Below are positions 1 to 9,645 of a stretch of 64,000 bases of DNA, piece by piece; the first letter of the stretch is position 1, and the number at the start of each line of letters is the position of its first letter. The stretch spans positions 197,501 through 261,500 of the forward strand of contig JAWQEG010000136.1 in the NCBI GenBank assembly GCA_033782935.1. Reading direction: 5' to 3'. The stretch comes from Petrolisthes cinctipes (taxonomy: Eukaryota > Arthropoda > Malacostraca > Decapoda > Porcellanidae). Below the pieces are notes generated by a model. It was not told the origin of the DNA. It searched no databases and worked only from the letters and a program-made list of their open reading frames with translations. A program made the position numbers and the translations under genes.

Positions 1-80
1 CTTCTTCTGGTGTGTATGTGTGTGTGTGTGTATGTATGTATGTTTTGTGTGTGTGTGTGTGTATGTATGTATGTTTTTGA
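1..80. repeat. TG/TGTATG microsatellite
   Basis: Nearly pure TG runs interrupted by TATG steps occupy the window edge. The array directly abuts a LINE fossil on its right and may continue beyond the window. Confidence 0.9.
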
Positions 81-85
81 CACAC

Positions 86-420
86 ACCACTTCTTCTGAT
101 AATTTGTTCCATTCGTCTATTACTCTATTTGGAAAGCTATATTTCTGTACATTTTTGTATCCTTTATTTAATTAAATTCTTACTGTGTCCTCTCATTGTA
201 TGTATTCCTTGTTGACACAAGTTTTCTATATCTATCTTTTCTTTTTCTGTGACACATTTGTAAACCATAATCATATCTCCTCTCTTTCATCTTTCTTCTA
301 GTTTAGGTAATTTTAGTTTCTTTCGTCTTTCTTCATAGCTTAGTTCTCTTATCTTAGACTTGGTAGCCATCTTGTTGCTGCTCTTTGTACTTTTTCTAAT
401 TTAGTGATATGTTTCTTTAA
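86..420 (-). pseudogene. Non-LTR retrotransposon RT C-terminus, fossil
   Basis: Translating the minus strand and tolerating frameshifts gives the typical C-terminal region that follows the reverse transcriptase in CR1/Jockey-group LINEs. In order it shows KLEKVQRAATRWLP, then IRELSYEERRKKLKLPKLEER, a stop codon, KRGDMIMVYKCVTEK, TMRGHS, KGYKNVQKYSFPNRV and DEWNKLSEE. At least two frameshifts and one in-frame stop break it, so it is dead. Only about 110 residues survive. No catalytic YADD motif or endonuclease is present nearby. The family order of motifs is established knowledge; the exact clade is not resolved. Confidence 0.85.
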
Positions 421-465
421 ATATGTGTGTGTGACCGGAGAGAGAATGTGTGTGTGTTTGTTTGG

Positions 466-532
466 AGGCTTCTAATTCCTCCTGACTATGCCACGAAACA
501 AGCTCCTTCCATATAGGTGGAGTTTCATGGCA
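466..532 (+). repeat. GGAGGCTTCTGATTCC repeat, copy 1
   Basis: A roughly 60-bp block that runs from GGAGGCTTCTAATTCCTCC to CTCCTTCCATATAGG. The same block recurs at about 10.75-11.02, 28.0, 31.3, 40.5-40.7 and 40.86 kb, nearly always bordered by TG/CA microsatellites. It has a short internal inverted pair (GGAGG...CCTCC). No coding potential. Confidence 0.75.
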
Positions 533-583
533 ATATTTGAAGGACTCTTTACCTTCAATTATCTGACTACATCACAGGGTTCC

Positions 584-793
584 TTAAGGAGGTAATTCAC
601 TTTTATTACATTAAATATTATTGTAGTAGGTTATTTCTTATTTATTCTTTTTTGTTACATTGGAGTGCCTTGATTCCTCCAATGTATGCCAGGAAACAGA
701 ACCAGAAGAACAAAAATAATGGCATTCTGTTGCTTGGAATAGTTTTGAGGAATCAGTTGCTCCAGATTTACCAACACAAAATTTTCCCCTTGA
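584..793 (+). mobile_element. 156-bp TTAA element, copy with insertion
   Basis: Starts TTAA-GGAGGTAATTCAC and contains the family core (ATTGGAGTGCC, GATTCCTCCAA, CAGGAAACAGAACCAGAAG, TTTGAGGAATCAGTTGCTCC). The right end is TTGA rather than TTAA. It is longer than the other copies because about 46 bp of AT-rich DNA sits near the left end. Confidence 0.7.
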
Positions 794-978
794 CTGTCCC
801 ACTTGTCAATGACCTTCTTCCTCGGGTGCCATATGACCTTGGCTGTTATGTTGCCTAATATCAATCAATATTTACAGGTCACACCACCAAGATGGAGGAT
901 GTACGGTATAAATATATACAAGAGATCTACTGTAAGAAACACAAGTGATGTGATGTAGTACTTGGTGTGTGTGTTGAG

Positions 979-1083
979 GTGATGACACTTCCATCACCTC
1001 AACACCCTACAATGCCTACACTGAGCATCCCAGGCCAACACCACCACAGAAGGCACCAAGGCTCGGCTATAAGACCAAGCTGG
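979..1083 (+). CDS. Candidate internal exon, unknown gene
   Basis: A 105-bp stretch bounded by an AG after a TG-rich tract (977-978) and a GTATGT donor at 1084. In the frame starting at 981 it reads as non-repetitive protein, including the stretches DDTSITSTPYNAYTEHP and RPTPPQKAPRLGYKTKLG, with no stop. Its composition is unlike the simple repeats around it. I do not recognise the family. The acceptor tract is weak and there is no linked exon, so this could equally be a chance open frame or a piece of an unrecognised transposon. Confidence 0.3.
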
Positions 1084-1570
1084 GTATGTATATATATGTC
1101 TGTCAAGTAGGTATATTATAATATGTTTCTATGTCTGTCAAGTGAGTATATTATATATATATTGTATTTTAATTTTTTTTTTTTTCCAGTATAAGTACTG
1201 TACTGTCGGCCACAATAATTCATACACACACTGTTGTGGTTTTCAAGGATTTACAACATATAGAAAATGTCACACAATGTAATTGTAATACAATATTATT
1301 ATTATTATTAGGTTGGTTATTTTGAAAGGGTCAGTATGTAGTGTGTGTGTGTGTGGTGTTGACAAACCAATACAATATTATCACAAGTTAATTTGTCTTG
1401 TGTCAGTATTTCAGTGAATTTTATCATTCTGTATTTTCATATTTTGTGGGAAAGTCTTGGTTAATTTGGACTAATATGGTCTTTCACTTCTCAAACTGAC
1501 TTTTTTTTTTATATATATATTTTTTACCTTGTGTGTTTTCTCATCCCACCACCTCTCTATCACCTTCTTC
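1084..1570. other. AT-rich spacer with TA, T and TTA runs
   Basis: Holds TA-rich stretches, a T9 run near 1170, a short TTA run near 1300 and a TG run near 1345. No gene, RNA or recognisable element. Confidence 0.6.
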
Positions 1571-1715
1571 CTCAGGCGCCATATGACCTCGCTGTTGAGG
1601 CACCTAATATCAATCCATCAATTAATGTGGTATTAATTCTGTGACAGGTTTGGTCATCTATGACAGGAAACATCCAGTGACCAAGGCATATACTAATGAC
1701 AAACCCAAGAGTCAT

Positions 1716-1930
1716 GGGGTCCATTCCACAGTGGTATTGGTTTGTTAGCTTCCCAACCAACCACACTTGTAAGCCTTCATTATTTTCCAAAAGGTGAGTA
1801 TCCACATTCACAAAATCTATCCAACAGTTAGATAATGATGATCACTGTATAGTTTACTCACCAAATTCATTAAATAATTCACCCAGAAGTCATTTACACC
1901 GCTAAAAATTCTTTTGTTTGTGTGCTTAGT
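1716..1930 (+). mobile_element. CACAGTGG-end MITE, partial copy
   Basis: Carries the left end (TCCATTCCACAGTGGTATTG), the CCAACCAACCACACTTGTAAG block, TTTTCCAAAAGGTGAGTATCC, CTATCCAACAGTTAGATAATG and TTAAATAATTCACCCAGAAG. The right terminal GTGGAATC is missing because the copy is interrupted near 1930. It belongs to a family found about a dozen times in the window. Confidence 0.8.
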
Positions 1931-1957
1931 ACAGACTTTAACAGAAGACACAGCACA

Positions 1958-2085
1958 TTGGTTTGAGTGGTAAATCTGGAGCAACTGATTCCTTCAAACT
2001 ATTCCAGGATACCATTATTTTTCTTCATGTGGGTGTGTTTCCTGACATAATTTGGAGGAATCAAGGCACTCCAATCTATTAAAAG
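1958..2085 (-). mobile_element. 156-bp TTAA element, degraded copy
   Basis: Minus-strand copy recognised from GGTAAATCTGGAGCAACTGA, CTATTCCAGGATACCATTA and TTTGGAGGAATCAAGGCACTCC in that order. Termini are eroded and no TTAA pair is clear. Confidence 0.65.
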
Positions 2086-2101
2086 TATGCTATACCATTA
2101 A

Positions 2102-2257
2102 GGAGGTAATTCACCTTGGTTACATTGGAGTGCCTTGATTCCTCCAAGGTATGTCAGGAAACAGGACCAGATGAATAAAAATAATGGTGTTCTGTTGTTG
2201 CTTGGAATAGTTTGGAGGAATCATTTGCTCCAGATTTACCAACACTGTACTTGCACC
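2102..2257 (+). mobile_element. 156-bp TTAA element, intact copy
   Basis: Exactly 156 bp between two TTAA tetranucleotides (2098-2101 and 2258-2261). The ends are GGAGGTAATTCACC on the left and CTTGCACC on the right, forming a short imperfect inverted pair. There is no ORF. Another copy at 5586 and one at 13193 have the same length and flanks, so these coordinates mark element boundaries. Confidence 0.85.
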
Positions 2258-2324
2258 TTAATTATTGTGTTGTGTTGGTGTTTGTCAGGATAGCTTGGTT
2301 TGTTAGCTTCCCAACCAACCACAC

Positions 2325-2575
2325 TTGTTAGGGTTGATTCCACAGTGGTATTGGTTTGTAAGCTTCCCAACCAATCACACTTTTAAGAGTTCATTATTTT
2401 CCAAAAGCTGAGGATCCGTATTCACAAAATTTATTAAAACAGTTGGATAATGATGATCACTGTATAGTTTACTCACCAAATTCATTAAATAATTCACCCA
2501 CAAGTCATTTACACGGCTAACATTGTTTTGTTTGCATGCTTACAAACCAATACCAACCACTGTGGAATGAACTCA
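2325..2575 (+). mobile_element. CACAGTGG-end MITE copy
   Basis: Runs from GTTGATTCCACAGTGGTATT to ACCAACCACTGTGGAATGAAC, so both inverted ends are present. It contains the same internal blocks as the copy at 1716, including GATGATCACTGTATAGTTTA. It is about 250 bp and non-coding. Confidence 0.85.
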
Positions 2576-2776
2576 TAGTGTTGTCATGATGAAATATGCA
2601 CCACACAGAGAAAGGTTCTGTTGAAAACCTAAATCCTCTTCTGAACCACATGATACAATTACTGACTTAGAGTTAATGAAACAATGTTGTTGATATTAAA
2701 GGAACACTTTGGTTACAGGTTGTTGTTGTTGTTGAAGTTCCTCAAGGTGTCTGGCTCAGCAGCCCCCAGCTCCTGA

Positions 2777-3866
2777 CGGGGTTGGCAAAAAAGCGGGTAA
2801 CCAGGTTTTACCCACCTGGGTTTAAAAAAAAAAAAAAAAAAAAATTGAAAAAACCCACATTTTTGCCCACTTTCCTGGGTTTTTTCAAAATGATATATTT
2901 AATATATATATTTTCTATTTTAAATTATTGATTTTTTATATTATAGCACACAATAACATCAAATCATAGATATTTGAGATTAAATATTAATCATTGCCAA
3001 GTACCTTTAATCTATTATTAAGGAAGTGTAATAATGATAAAACTTGAGTTTTTTACAAATAAGAATGTTCTTCTTGACTAAATAAGACAAATCATAATAA
3101 CTTCTGTTTTGGTAACAGCTTTTGTAACTACTAAAATATTTTTCTTCCATTTGATATTTTTGGCTTCAAAATAATTTATATTATTCTAATATAACAAAAT
3201 AACTTACTTCAAATGAGGATGCCCATTTCTTATTTAATGAAAAAATATCTTGCAAACATGACTTAATGAGATTTTTTGACAAGTAACAATGTTTTTCCTT
3301 ACTTTAAAGAAGAAAATAAATTTGTCGGATTCTTCACCATTTTAAAAATATATTTTATAGCTTTCCTCCTCTAATTATAATTTGAAATTTATTTTTTTAT
3401 TTTGCAACAGTTTTGTTCCTTATCAATTATAAACATAATTCTTTTCCTCAATAACACTAAAATAATATGAAAGCAATTTTAAGATATTTATTGGGAAATT
3501 GTGAAGTATTGACTCCACAAATAGCTATACTGAAGGTACAAATGTTTGTAAATTTGTACAAGGTTTGTGGCCTTCACCACCCCAAACCTGTTTCTCAGTT
3601 TTGACCATACAGTACAGGACCAAAAGTTGAAAACATTCTCTCAATGGATGGTGAACTAGGAGGACAACTTAACAAGTCCTTGAAATATTGACACAACCTC
3701 CTTGGAATTGTACCTTTCTTTGTTGTTCTCTGATCCATAAGTATCCACCACGGTAAATTTTGAAAAAACCCGCTTTTGCCCCGGCTTTTTTTGGAAAAAA
3801 AAAAAAAACGAAAAAACCCAGGTGGGTTGGGCTTTAAAAAAACAAGTGAGTTTTTTGCCAACCCTG
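2777..3866 (-). mobile_element. hAT-superfamily transposon remnant
   Basis: A 1,090-bp element with hAT-like termini: CGGGGTTGGCAAAAAA on the left and TTTTTTGCCAACCCTG on the right. The flanks GCTCCTGA (2769-2776) and GCTCCCGA (3867-3874) match at 7 of 8 bases, giving the 8-bp target duplication expected for hAT. Subterminal copies of ACCCAGGTGGGT and its complement and long A/T runs sit inside each end. The interior is AT-rich and mostly non-coding, and only the transposase C-terminus is recognisable. It is inserted in a LINE fossil whose sequence resumes on both sides. Confidence 0.88.
3595..3770 (-). pseudogene. hAT transposase dimerisation domain, truncated
   Basis: The minus-strand frame reads LCQYFKDLLSCPPSSPSIER followed by MFSTFGPV and a stop at 3595. 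This matches the well-known hAT C-terminal dimerisation signature, in which S-S-x-x-x-E-R-x-F-S is nearly invariant. The usual KLRNRL continuation after FGPV is lost. Upstream of about 3770 the frame dissolves into A/T tracts, so the DDE catalytic region and BED zinc finger are absent. The fragment is non-functional and marks the parent element as hAT. Confidence 0.85.
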
Positions 3867-3874
3867 GCTCCCGA

Positions 3875-4455
3875 GGAAGGCCATGGCCTGAACCAGGCTT
3901 TCCCACAGTGCTCTCACAGAGTGTATGTTGTTGTGTTGTTGGTGAGTGTGTTTGTATACATTGCAATCTTCTATAATGTGTTTAATAGAATGTAGTGTTG
4001 TGTTACATCCTGGACAGACAGACATTCACAGAGTGTATGTTGTGTTGTTGGTGAGTGTGTTTGTGTGTATTACAGTCTTCTATAATGTGTTTAATAGAAT
4101 GTAGTGCTGTGTTACATCCTGGACAGACAGACATTCACAGAGTGTATGTTGTGTTGTTGGTGAGTGTGTTTGTGTGTATTACAGTCTTCTATAATGTGTT
4201 TAATAGAATGTAGTGTTGTGTTACATCCTGGACAGACAGACATTCACAGAGTGTATGTTGTGTTGTTGGTGAGTGTGTTTGTGTGTATTACAGTCTTCTA
4301 TAATGTGTTTAATAGGATGTAGTGTTGTGTTACATCCTGGACAGACAGACATTCACAAAGTGTATGTTGTGTTGTTGGTGAGTGTGTTTGTGTGTATTAC
4401 AGTCTTCAATAATGTGTTTAATAGAATGAGGTGTTGTGTTACATCCTGGACAGGT
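3875..4455 (-). pseudogene. LINE C-terminal zinc knuckle amplified as 109-bp repeat
   Basis: On the minus strand the region encodes CPGCNTTLHSIKHIIEDCN, a C-x2-C...H...C knuckle that ends many non-LTR retrotransposon ORF2 proteins, followed by an ALWESLVQAMAFLGSQ-like tail. The knuckle-coding DNA is repeated in tandem about five times. The phrase ACATTCACA recurs at 4022, 4131, 4240 and 4349, giving a 109-bp period. 109 is not a multiple of three, so the frame changes in each copy and no long protein is made. The hAT remnant at 2777 interrupts the tail of this fossil. Confidence 0.8.
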
Positions 4456-4617
4456 ATCTACAATGGTTCCATCCAGCCTCTTCTTATATGTCTCCCAAGG
4501 AAGGAAGCTATGGGGGCCAAACCATCACAACATCCCCCCGCCCTATTTTGGGGCACGAGAACCTGGGAACGGCTTTGGTCACCCAGGCAATACCATCCTG
4601 ACATAGTTTGGAGGAGT

Positions 4618-4740
4618 GTGTGGTGAGTGAGTAGTGGGTGTGTAGTTACAGTAGATGGGTGGTGAGTGGTGAGTGTAGTGAGTGGGTAGTGGATGAGTGG
4701 TGAGTGGGTAGTGGGTAGTGTAGTGAGTGGGTAGTCCTTC
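4618..4740 (+). repeat. GTGAGTGGGTA minisatellite
   Basis: Irregular tandem units of GTGAGTGGGTAGTG-type sequence end at TTTACCACCAAGAGAAT. A sister array lies at 5468-5555 and ends in the same CACCAAGAGAAT phrase, so the two are related. Confidence 0.8.
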
Positions 4741-4814
4741 AATTTACCACCAAGAGAATCTCATCTTAGTCTATATAATTATAATTGGACTCTGTATATT
4801 ATTTACCACAACAC

Positions 4815-5424
4815 TATAGTCAAACCAGAATATACTGAGCCTTCGGGTAGGGTTGAGGATTAAGAGCGGCGTTGCCAAATCATCACCAAAACATACCCAC
4901 ATGGTATCCAACATTCTCTGTGATAAATTTAACGGGGTTGCCTTCACTGTACGAGCAACTGACTGAGAGGGATCTAATAGGGGTCCTCTATTGGCCTTCT
5001 CATGGAGGAAATATCTATTTACATTATAAATAATTTCCTTGGCTTAGCTGTGGAGAACACCGACGCGCTTGGGAGATGTGTGGTCCATAGTGGTTGGTGT
5101 GAGAATGACCAGGTGACTGATATGTATGAGTACACACATCCTTGACCCACCATTAACACTTTGTCACAGGAGATGTGGCAACATGTACACAATAGCATGT
5201 CACATGTTGTATAGAGTTGTTGTAAATATACTTATAATGAACCTAACTCATCATTATAAATACTTCTTTTTAACATTATATTATATATTGAATACTTACA
5301 GCTACTACAAATTGGCTTATGCAATAAAATTTTAACGATATGGGTTTGTTTTGGTGATGATTTGGCAATGCCGCTCTTAATCCGGACCCCACCCTAGGGC
5401 TCGGTATATTCTGGTTTGACTATA
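4815..5424. mobile_element. TIR element beginning TAGTCAAACCAGAA
   Basis: About 610 bp with long imperfect inverted ends of roughly 90 bp: TAGTCAAACCAGAATATAC at the left and its complement GTATATTCTGGTTTGACTA at the right. GATTAAGAGCGGCGTTGCC is also mirrored by GGCAATGCCGCTCTTAATC. A TA lies at each border. The interior is AT-rich without a transposase. It is best read as a non-autonomous Tc1/mariner-type element. Confidence 0.8.
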
Positions 5425-5467
5425 GTAATATTGATGTGATTTGTTTGTTTCCTGACATAGTTTGGAG

Positions 5468-5555
5468 GAGTGGGTAGTGTAATGAGTGGGTGGTGAGTGG
5501 GTAGTGTAGTGAGTGGGTAGTGTAGTGAGTAGTGGGTAGTGAGTGGGTGGTCCTC
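5468..5555 (+). repeat. GTGAGTGGGTA minisatellite, second array
   Basis: Same unit as the array at 4618. The duplicated arrays bracket the TIR element at 4815-5424. Confidence 0.75.
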
Positions 5556-5585
5556 CAATTTCCCACCAAGAGAATATCATCTTAA

Positions 5586-5741
5586 GGGGGTAGTTTTTTG
5601 TTGGTGAATCTGGAGCAACTGAATCCTCCAAACTATTCCAAGCAAAAACAGAACACCATTATTTTTGCTATTCTGGTCCTGTTTCCTGGCATACTTTGGA
5701 GGAATCAAGGCACTCCAATGTAACAAAAAAGAATTATCACC
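5586..5741 (-). mobile_element. 156-bp TTAA element, intact copy
   Basis: Exactly 156 bp between TTAA at 5582-5585 and TTAA at 5742-5745, in the opposite orientation to 2102-2257. The right end GAATTATCACC is the inverted partner of the other copies' GGTAATTC left end. No ORF. Confidence 0.85.
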
Positions 5742-5859
5742 TTAATGTTTATAATAAATAAATGGGTGAATTTCATTGGACTGTGTATATTATTTATTTA
5801 CCACTATAGAAAGGAATCATCATTATTATATGCCTTTGTACTAAGTAAACTGGTTGGTT

Positions 5860-6445
5860 GTATTGTGTACTGGGGGTTTTGGGTTTGATATTCCTTGGCA
5901 TGTGTGTGGGTGTGTTTTGGCATGTGTGTGTGTGTGTTTTGGTCTGTTTCGTCCTCTGGTCTCTAATTTGTGTGTGTGGGTGTGTGTGTTTTGGCATGTG
6001 TGGGTGTGTGTGTTTTGGCATGTGTGTGTGTGATTTGGCATGTGGGTGTGGGGGTGTGTGTTTTGGCATGTGTGTGTGGGTGTGTGTGTTTTGGCATGTG
6101 TGTGTTTTGGCATGTGGGTGTGGGTGTGTGTGTTTTGGCATGTGGGTGTGGGTGTGTGTGTTTTGGCATGTGTGTGTGGGTGTGTGTGTTTTGGCATGTG
6201 TGTGTTTTGGCATGTGTGTGTGGGTGTGGGTGTGTGTGTTTTGGCATGTGGGTGTGGGTGTGTGTGTTTTGGCATGTGTGTGTTTTGGCATGTGGGTGTG
6301 GGTGTGTGTGTTTTGGCATGTGGGTGTGGGTGTGTGTGTTTTGGCGTGTGCGTGTGTGTGTTTTACCACGTAGTGTAGTGGATGGTGTGGGTTTGTGGAG
6401 GCTGCAGCAGCAAGTGTTTGTATGCCTCTCATGTCAAGATGTTGC
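5860..6445 (-). pseudogene. LINE fossil expanded by a TGGCATGTG minisatellite
   Basis: The minus strand starts with an MRGIQTLAAAASTNPHHPL-like segment and ends with MPRNIKPKTPSTQYN. Both match the unexpanded LINE fossil at 61.6-62.1 kb. Between them, at about 5890-6370, lies an array of TGTGTTTTGGCATGTGGG units of variable length. It keeps all frames open and yields His/Thr-rich phantom proteins. The array appears to have grown out of the CACATGCCAAGG segment of the LINE. Confidence 0.75.
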
Positions 6446-6504
6446 TGGCCAAAGGTAAGTAAGTATTATTATATATATATATATATATGGCTTCACACAC
6501 ATAG

Positions 6505-6735
6505 GGTCGATTCCACAGTGGTTGGTATTGGTTTGTATAAGCACGCAAACGAAAGAGTATTAGCCGTGTTAATGACTCCTGGGTGAATTAATTAATGAAT
6601 TTGGTGAGTATCCGTATTCGCAAAATCTATACAACAGTTAGATAATAATGATCACTGAATAATTCACCCAGAAGTCATTAACACGGCTAACATTCTTTCC
6701 TTTGGGTGCTTACAAACCACAACGAATGGCTCTGA
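6505..6735 (+). mobile_element. CACAGTGG-end MITE copy
   Basis: Begins GGGTCGATTCCACAGTGG and holds the GCAAACGAAAG, GGTGAGTATCCGTATTCG and CACCCAGAAGTCATTAACAC blocks. The right end is degraded (CACAACGAATGGCTCTG). Confidence 0.8.
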
Positions 6736-6962
6736 ATAATTGTTCTAGGGTAAAATGAGGTGGGAAAGAGAATGAAACTATTTCAAAGATTATCCCATGG
6801 TTGGTTTTATGGATATAAGCCAAGCGTTATTGTCCTTCCAACCACCACCACCACCACCATCACCCAGCAGTAAGTGGTGTTGACAACGTAGCCAGCAGTG
6901 TTGCAAATATGTTCTAGCTTTCCATTTGATGCACCTCTGCCTTGGGTTTTGGGGATTTTAAT

Positions 6963-7052
6963 GTGTGCGGGAGTAGGGGGCAGGCTGGAGGGGGGGGGTT
7001 AGGGGGGTGCGGGGGTAGGGGACAGGCTTGGGGGGGTGAGGGAGTAGGGGGA
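6963..7052 (+). mobile_element. GC-rich TTAA element, fragment
   Basis: A GCGGGAGTAGGGGGCAGG-type G-rich strand followed by two further tandem units. Neither TTAA border is present. It lies in the outer part of the left arm of the large inverted repeat. Confidence 0.7.
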
Positions 7053-7344
7053 CATTTAATAATATTAGTAATAATAATAATATCTGTCCGCCCCAACCCA
7101 GGACTGACACACCTCGCTCTCTGGCCAAAATTTACATGTGTTTTCTTCACATGATATCTTTGTACCCAGGAGTCATAGAGAGTTGGGGTTGATCTCATTC
7201 GAAAGAGGAAGAGTTGCTGCTTAGAATGAAACTAAATTTAATTTTCTAGGCATTGTAGTTTAGACGTAGGGAGTAAGTGAAATAGAGCGATTTTTGGAGA
7301 CATCACTTGGACCTGTCAGGAATATGTGTGTGTCTGTGTACGGT

Positions 7345-7642
7345 AGGGGGGTGCGGGAGTAGAGGGACAGGCTGGGGGGGGGTTAGGGGGGTGCGGGAGT
7401 AGAGGGACAGGCTGGGGGGGGTTAGGGGGGTGCGTGAATAATGGACAGGCTTTCTACCCACCCCAAGCCTATTCCCCCACCCCCCTAAACCCCTCCAAGC
7501 CTGTCCCCTACTCCCGCACCCCCCTAACCCACCCCCCAAGCCTGTATTCCTACTCCCGCACCCCCCAAACCCCCCCAAGCCTGTCCCCTACTCCCGCACC
7601 CCCATAGTCCCCCCCAAGCCTGTCCCCTATTCCCGCACCCCC
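7345..7642. mobile_element. GC-rich TTAA element copy
   Basis: Left half is G-rich (GGGGGGTGCGGGAGTAG) and right half C-rich (CTCCCGCACCCCC), forming a long interrupted palindrome. It ends directly at TTAA (7643-7646), while the left border is GGTAG. Internal 37-bp-type units are repeated in tandem. No protein is expected. Confidence 0.82.
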
Positions 7643-7655
7643 TTAACTGTTAACT

Positions 7656-7974
7656 GCAGTGATGCAAACTCAAATTTTTGTAATCCGCTATATAGACTAG
7701 TCAAGAAAATCCGCTAAATTAATTATAGGAAAGGCTCTTAAAATTTTCCGCTAGATTGGCCTTTCAAATCCTCTTGTAAAATCTTCTTGCTAAATCCGCT
7801 TGTAAAATCTTCTTGTAAAATCTTCTTGTTAAATCCGCTTCTAAAATCCGCTTGTAAAATCTTCTTGTAAAATCCTCTTGAAAATTTCAATATTTTTCCC
7901 GCTAGATAATTTTCAAATCCGCTAGATCTAGCCGAAAATTGGTCAAATTGGCATTACTGTTTGCCGGAGCCAAC

Positions 7975-7975
<1 letters not shown>
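7656..7975. repeat. ATCCGCT/AAATCTTCTTGT repeat block
   Basis: AT-rich DNA built from ATCCGCTTGTAAAATC and AATCTTCTTGTAAAAT units, bounded by GCAAACTCAAATTTTTG and GAAAATTGGTCAAATTGGC. A structurally similar block with GCGCTAAA at its ends sits in the opposite arm at 52164-52470. Each may be an independent non-autonomous element. Confidence 0.5.
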
Positions 7976-7978
<3 letters not shown>

Positions 7979-8014
<36 letters not shown>

Positions 8015-8019
8015 TGTCC

Positions 8020-8050
<31 letters not shown>

Positions 8051-8055
8051 TGTGT
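7979..8055. repeat. GA and TG microsatellites
   Basis: AG runs (7980-8010, 8031-8050) separated by a TG run. Confidence 0.9.
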
Positions 8056-8824
8056 GTCTGACTCTCAACTACCCCGTTATAAATTGCCCCTGTCTCCCTT
8101 TTCCTTCGTCCTGTGGTCAATTTAAGGCTTGCTTCATCCTCCAATTCCTTTTTCCTTCATCCTGTGGTCAATTTAAGGCTTCCTCCGTCCTCCAACTTAA
8201 TTTTAAAAGGTGTAAAACGTTATAACGAGGCTCGAGTCGGCGGTTGACTGAACAGAAAACGAAGGATTTAAATATATTGGGTTTTAAAATAGTCCATCAT
8301 TAAAAATATATTAAATTTAAAATAGTCGGTCCTTAAAAGTCATAGAAAATGGGAAGGTTTTTGATTAGAGAATGGGAAGGCGTTAGAAATGTTAGAAAAA
8401 AAGAATAAACCTCACGGTCCGATTCTGCTAACTAGATTGACGTGGGTTTAGATTTTGACATTAAAACATTATGAATTCGTTATTTTTTCATTATAGCAGC
8501 CTTGCGTAAAAATATACCTACGTTATCAAATTAAAATGATTTGCGTACAAATAGTATTTAGTGAATAATTTAAATAAATGTATATACGAAGGTCAGTAGG
8601 AGATGATTCGGACGAAACCTTCCTAACTTACCATATTATTACCAACTCAAAATCAAAATGTATTAGTACGTGATGTGGCTAATTAGAACGGTAAATATCT
8701 CAATAAATAACCAATTAACAGCAGCTCTTAGTATCTGGGAAATTATATTTTAGTAAATAGTCGTTAATTTAAGACTATCCCGACGAATTAACATCGTAGT
8801 TTTTATATTAAAAGGGAAAAACTG

Positions 8825-9240
8825 ATGTTAGATAATAGGGTTCATTGCCAACGGGATCTGGCAACCTCTGTAGATTCGTTACGCAAAGTTACGCTAAGTA
8901 TGGCGCCATTAACGTGGTCGGACACAGGTGAGTGCCTGACAATTATCGACTCGTTATACATTAATTACAGCCTTAGGTAAGTTCATTCTAATTTTTATGT
9001 GTAGATAATAGATTAATTTAGCCACGTGACCCACCGTGGGGAGTGATAGATAAGAAATAGAAGAAAAAAATAATATATAAAAACAGCATTTGCCCGCTCG
9101 TTTTAAATATGGCGTCGGTGTCTGGGAACCTTGCGTATTATCGTAATTATTTAAATATTGGAAGCTTAGGTAAGTCCATGTGGCTATGAGATATAGTTTA
9201 TAAATATATCTATCGGTATATCACACTGTGGGAAGCGAGG
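8825..9240 (+). repeat. Diverged units with conserved TTAGGTAAGT donor-like motif
   Basis: Two diverged units, each with AGC(T)TTAGGTAAGT followed about 80-110 bp later by a CAC(C/A)NTGGGNAG motif. One motif is at 8970-9050, the other at 9170-9240. In the opposite arm three such units occur (52720-53160). The ATGGCGTCGGTGTC stretch at 9109 precedes one donor-like site. Its frame runs to the donor here, but the equivalent in the other arm hits a stop after nine codons, so a conserved first exon is not supported. Confidence 0.6.
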
Positions 9241-9349
9241 GAATAATAATATAGATGATAAATTCGATAAATAATAATAAAATAAATGTCATCTGATTGC
9301 CAGTCGGAAAAAACGTTGGAGAGTTGCCATGCGTACGATAATTCAGTGT

Positions 9350-9645
9350 TGTATTGGTAGTAGTAGTAATATCGGTGGGGGTAGTATTGGTACTATTGGT
9401 GGTGGTAGTAGTAGTAGTAATATTGGTAATAGTAATAGTAGTAATATTGGTGGTGGTAGTAGTGGTAATATTGGTGCTGGTGGTAGTAGTAGTAATATTG
9501 GTAGTAGTAGTAGTAGTAGTAGTGGTTATGGTAATAGTAGTAGTAATATTGGTAGTAGTAATATTGGTGGTAGTAGTAGTGGTAATATTGGTTGTAGTAG
9601 TAGTAGTAGCAATATTGGTAATAGTAGTAGTACAATAATAGTACC
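9350..9645 (+). repeat. TAG/TTGG trinucleotide array
   Basis: About 300 bp of interrupted (GTA)n with GGTAATATT steps. All three forward frames stay open and give Gly/Ser/Asn or Val/Ile repeats, which are artefacts of the period. There is no counterpart in the right arm of the inverted repeat. Confidence 0.9.

Noticed and set aside
5794..6432. His/Thr-rich 212-codon frame
   Set aside because: Product of the TGGCATGTG array within a LINE fossil; only the ends have LINE homology.
9109..9175. First exon starting ATGGCGTCGGTG with a GGTAAGT donor
   Set aside because: The equivalent in the other inverted-repeat arm stops after nine codons, so coding is not conserved; kept only as a donor-like repeat unit.
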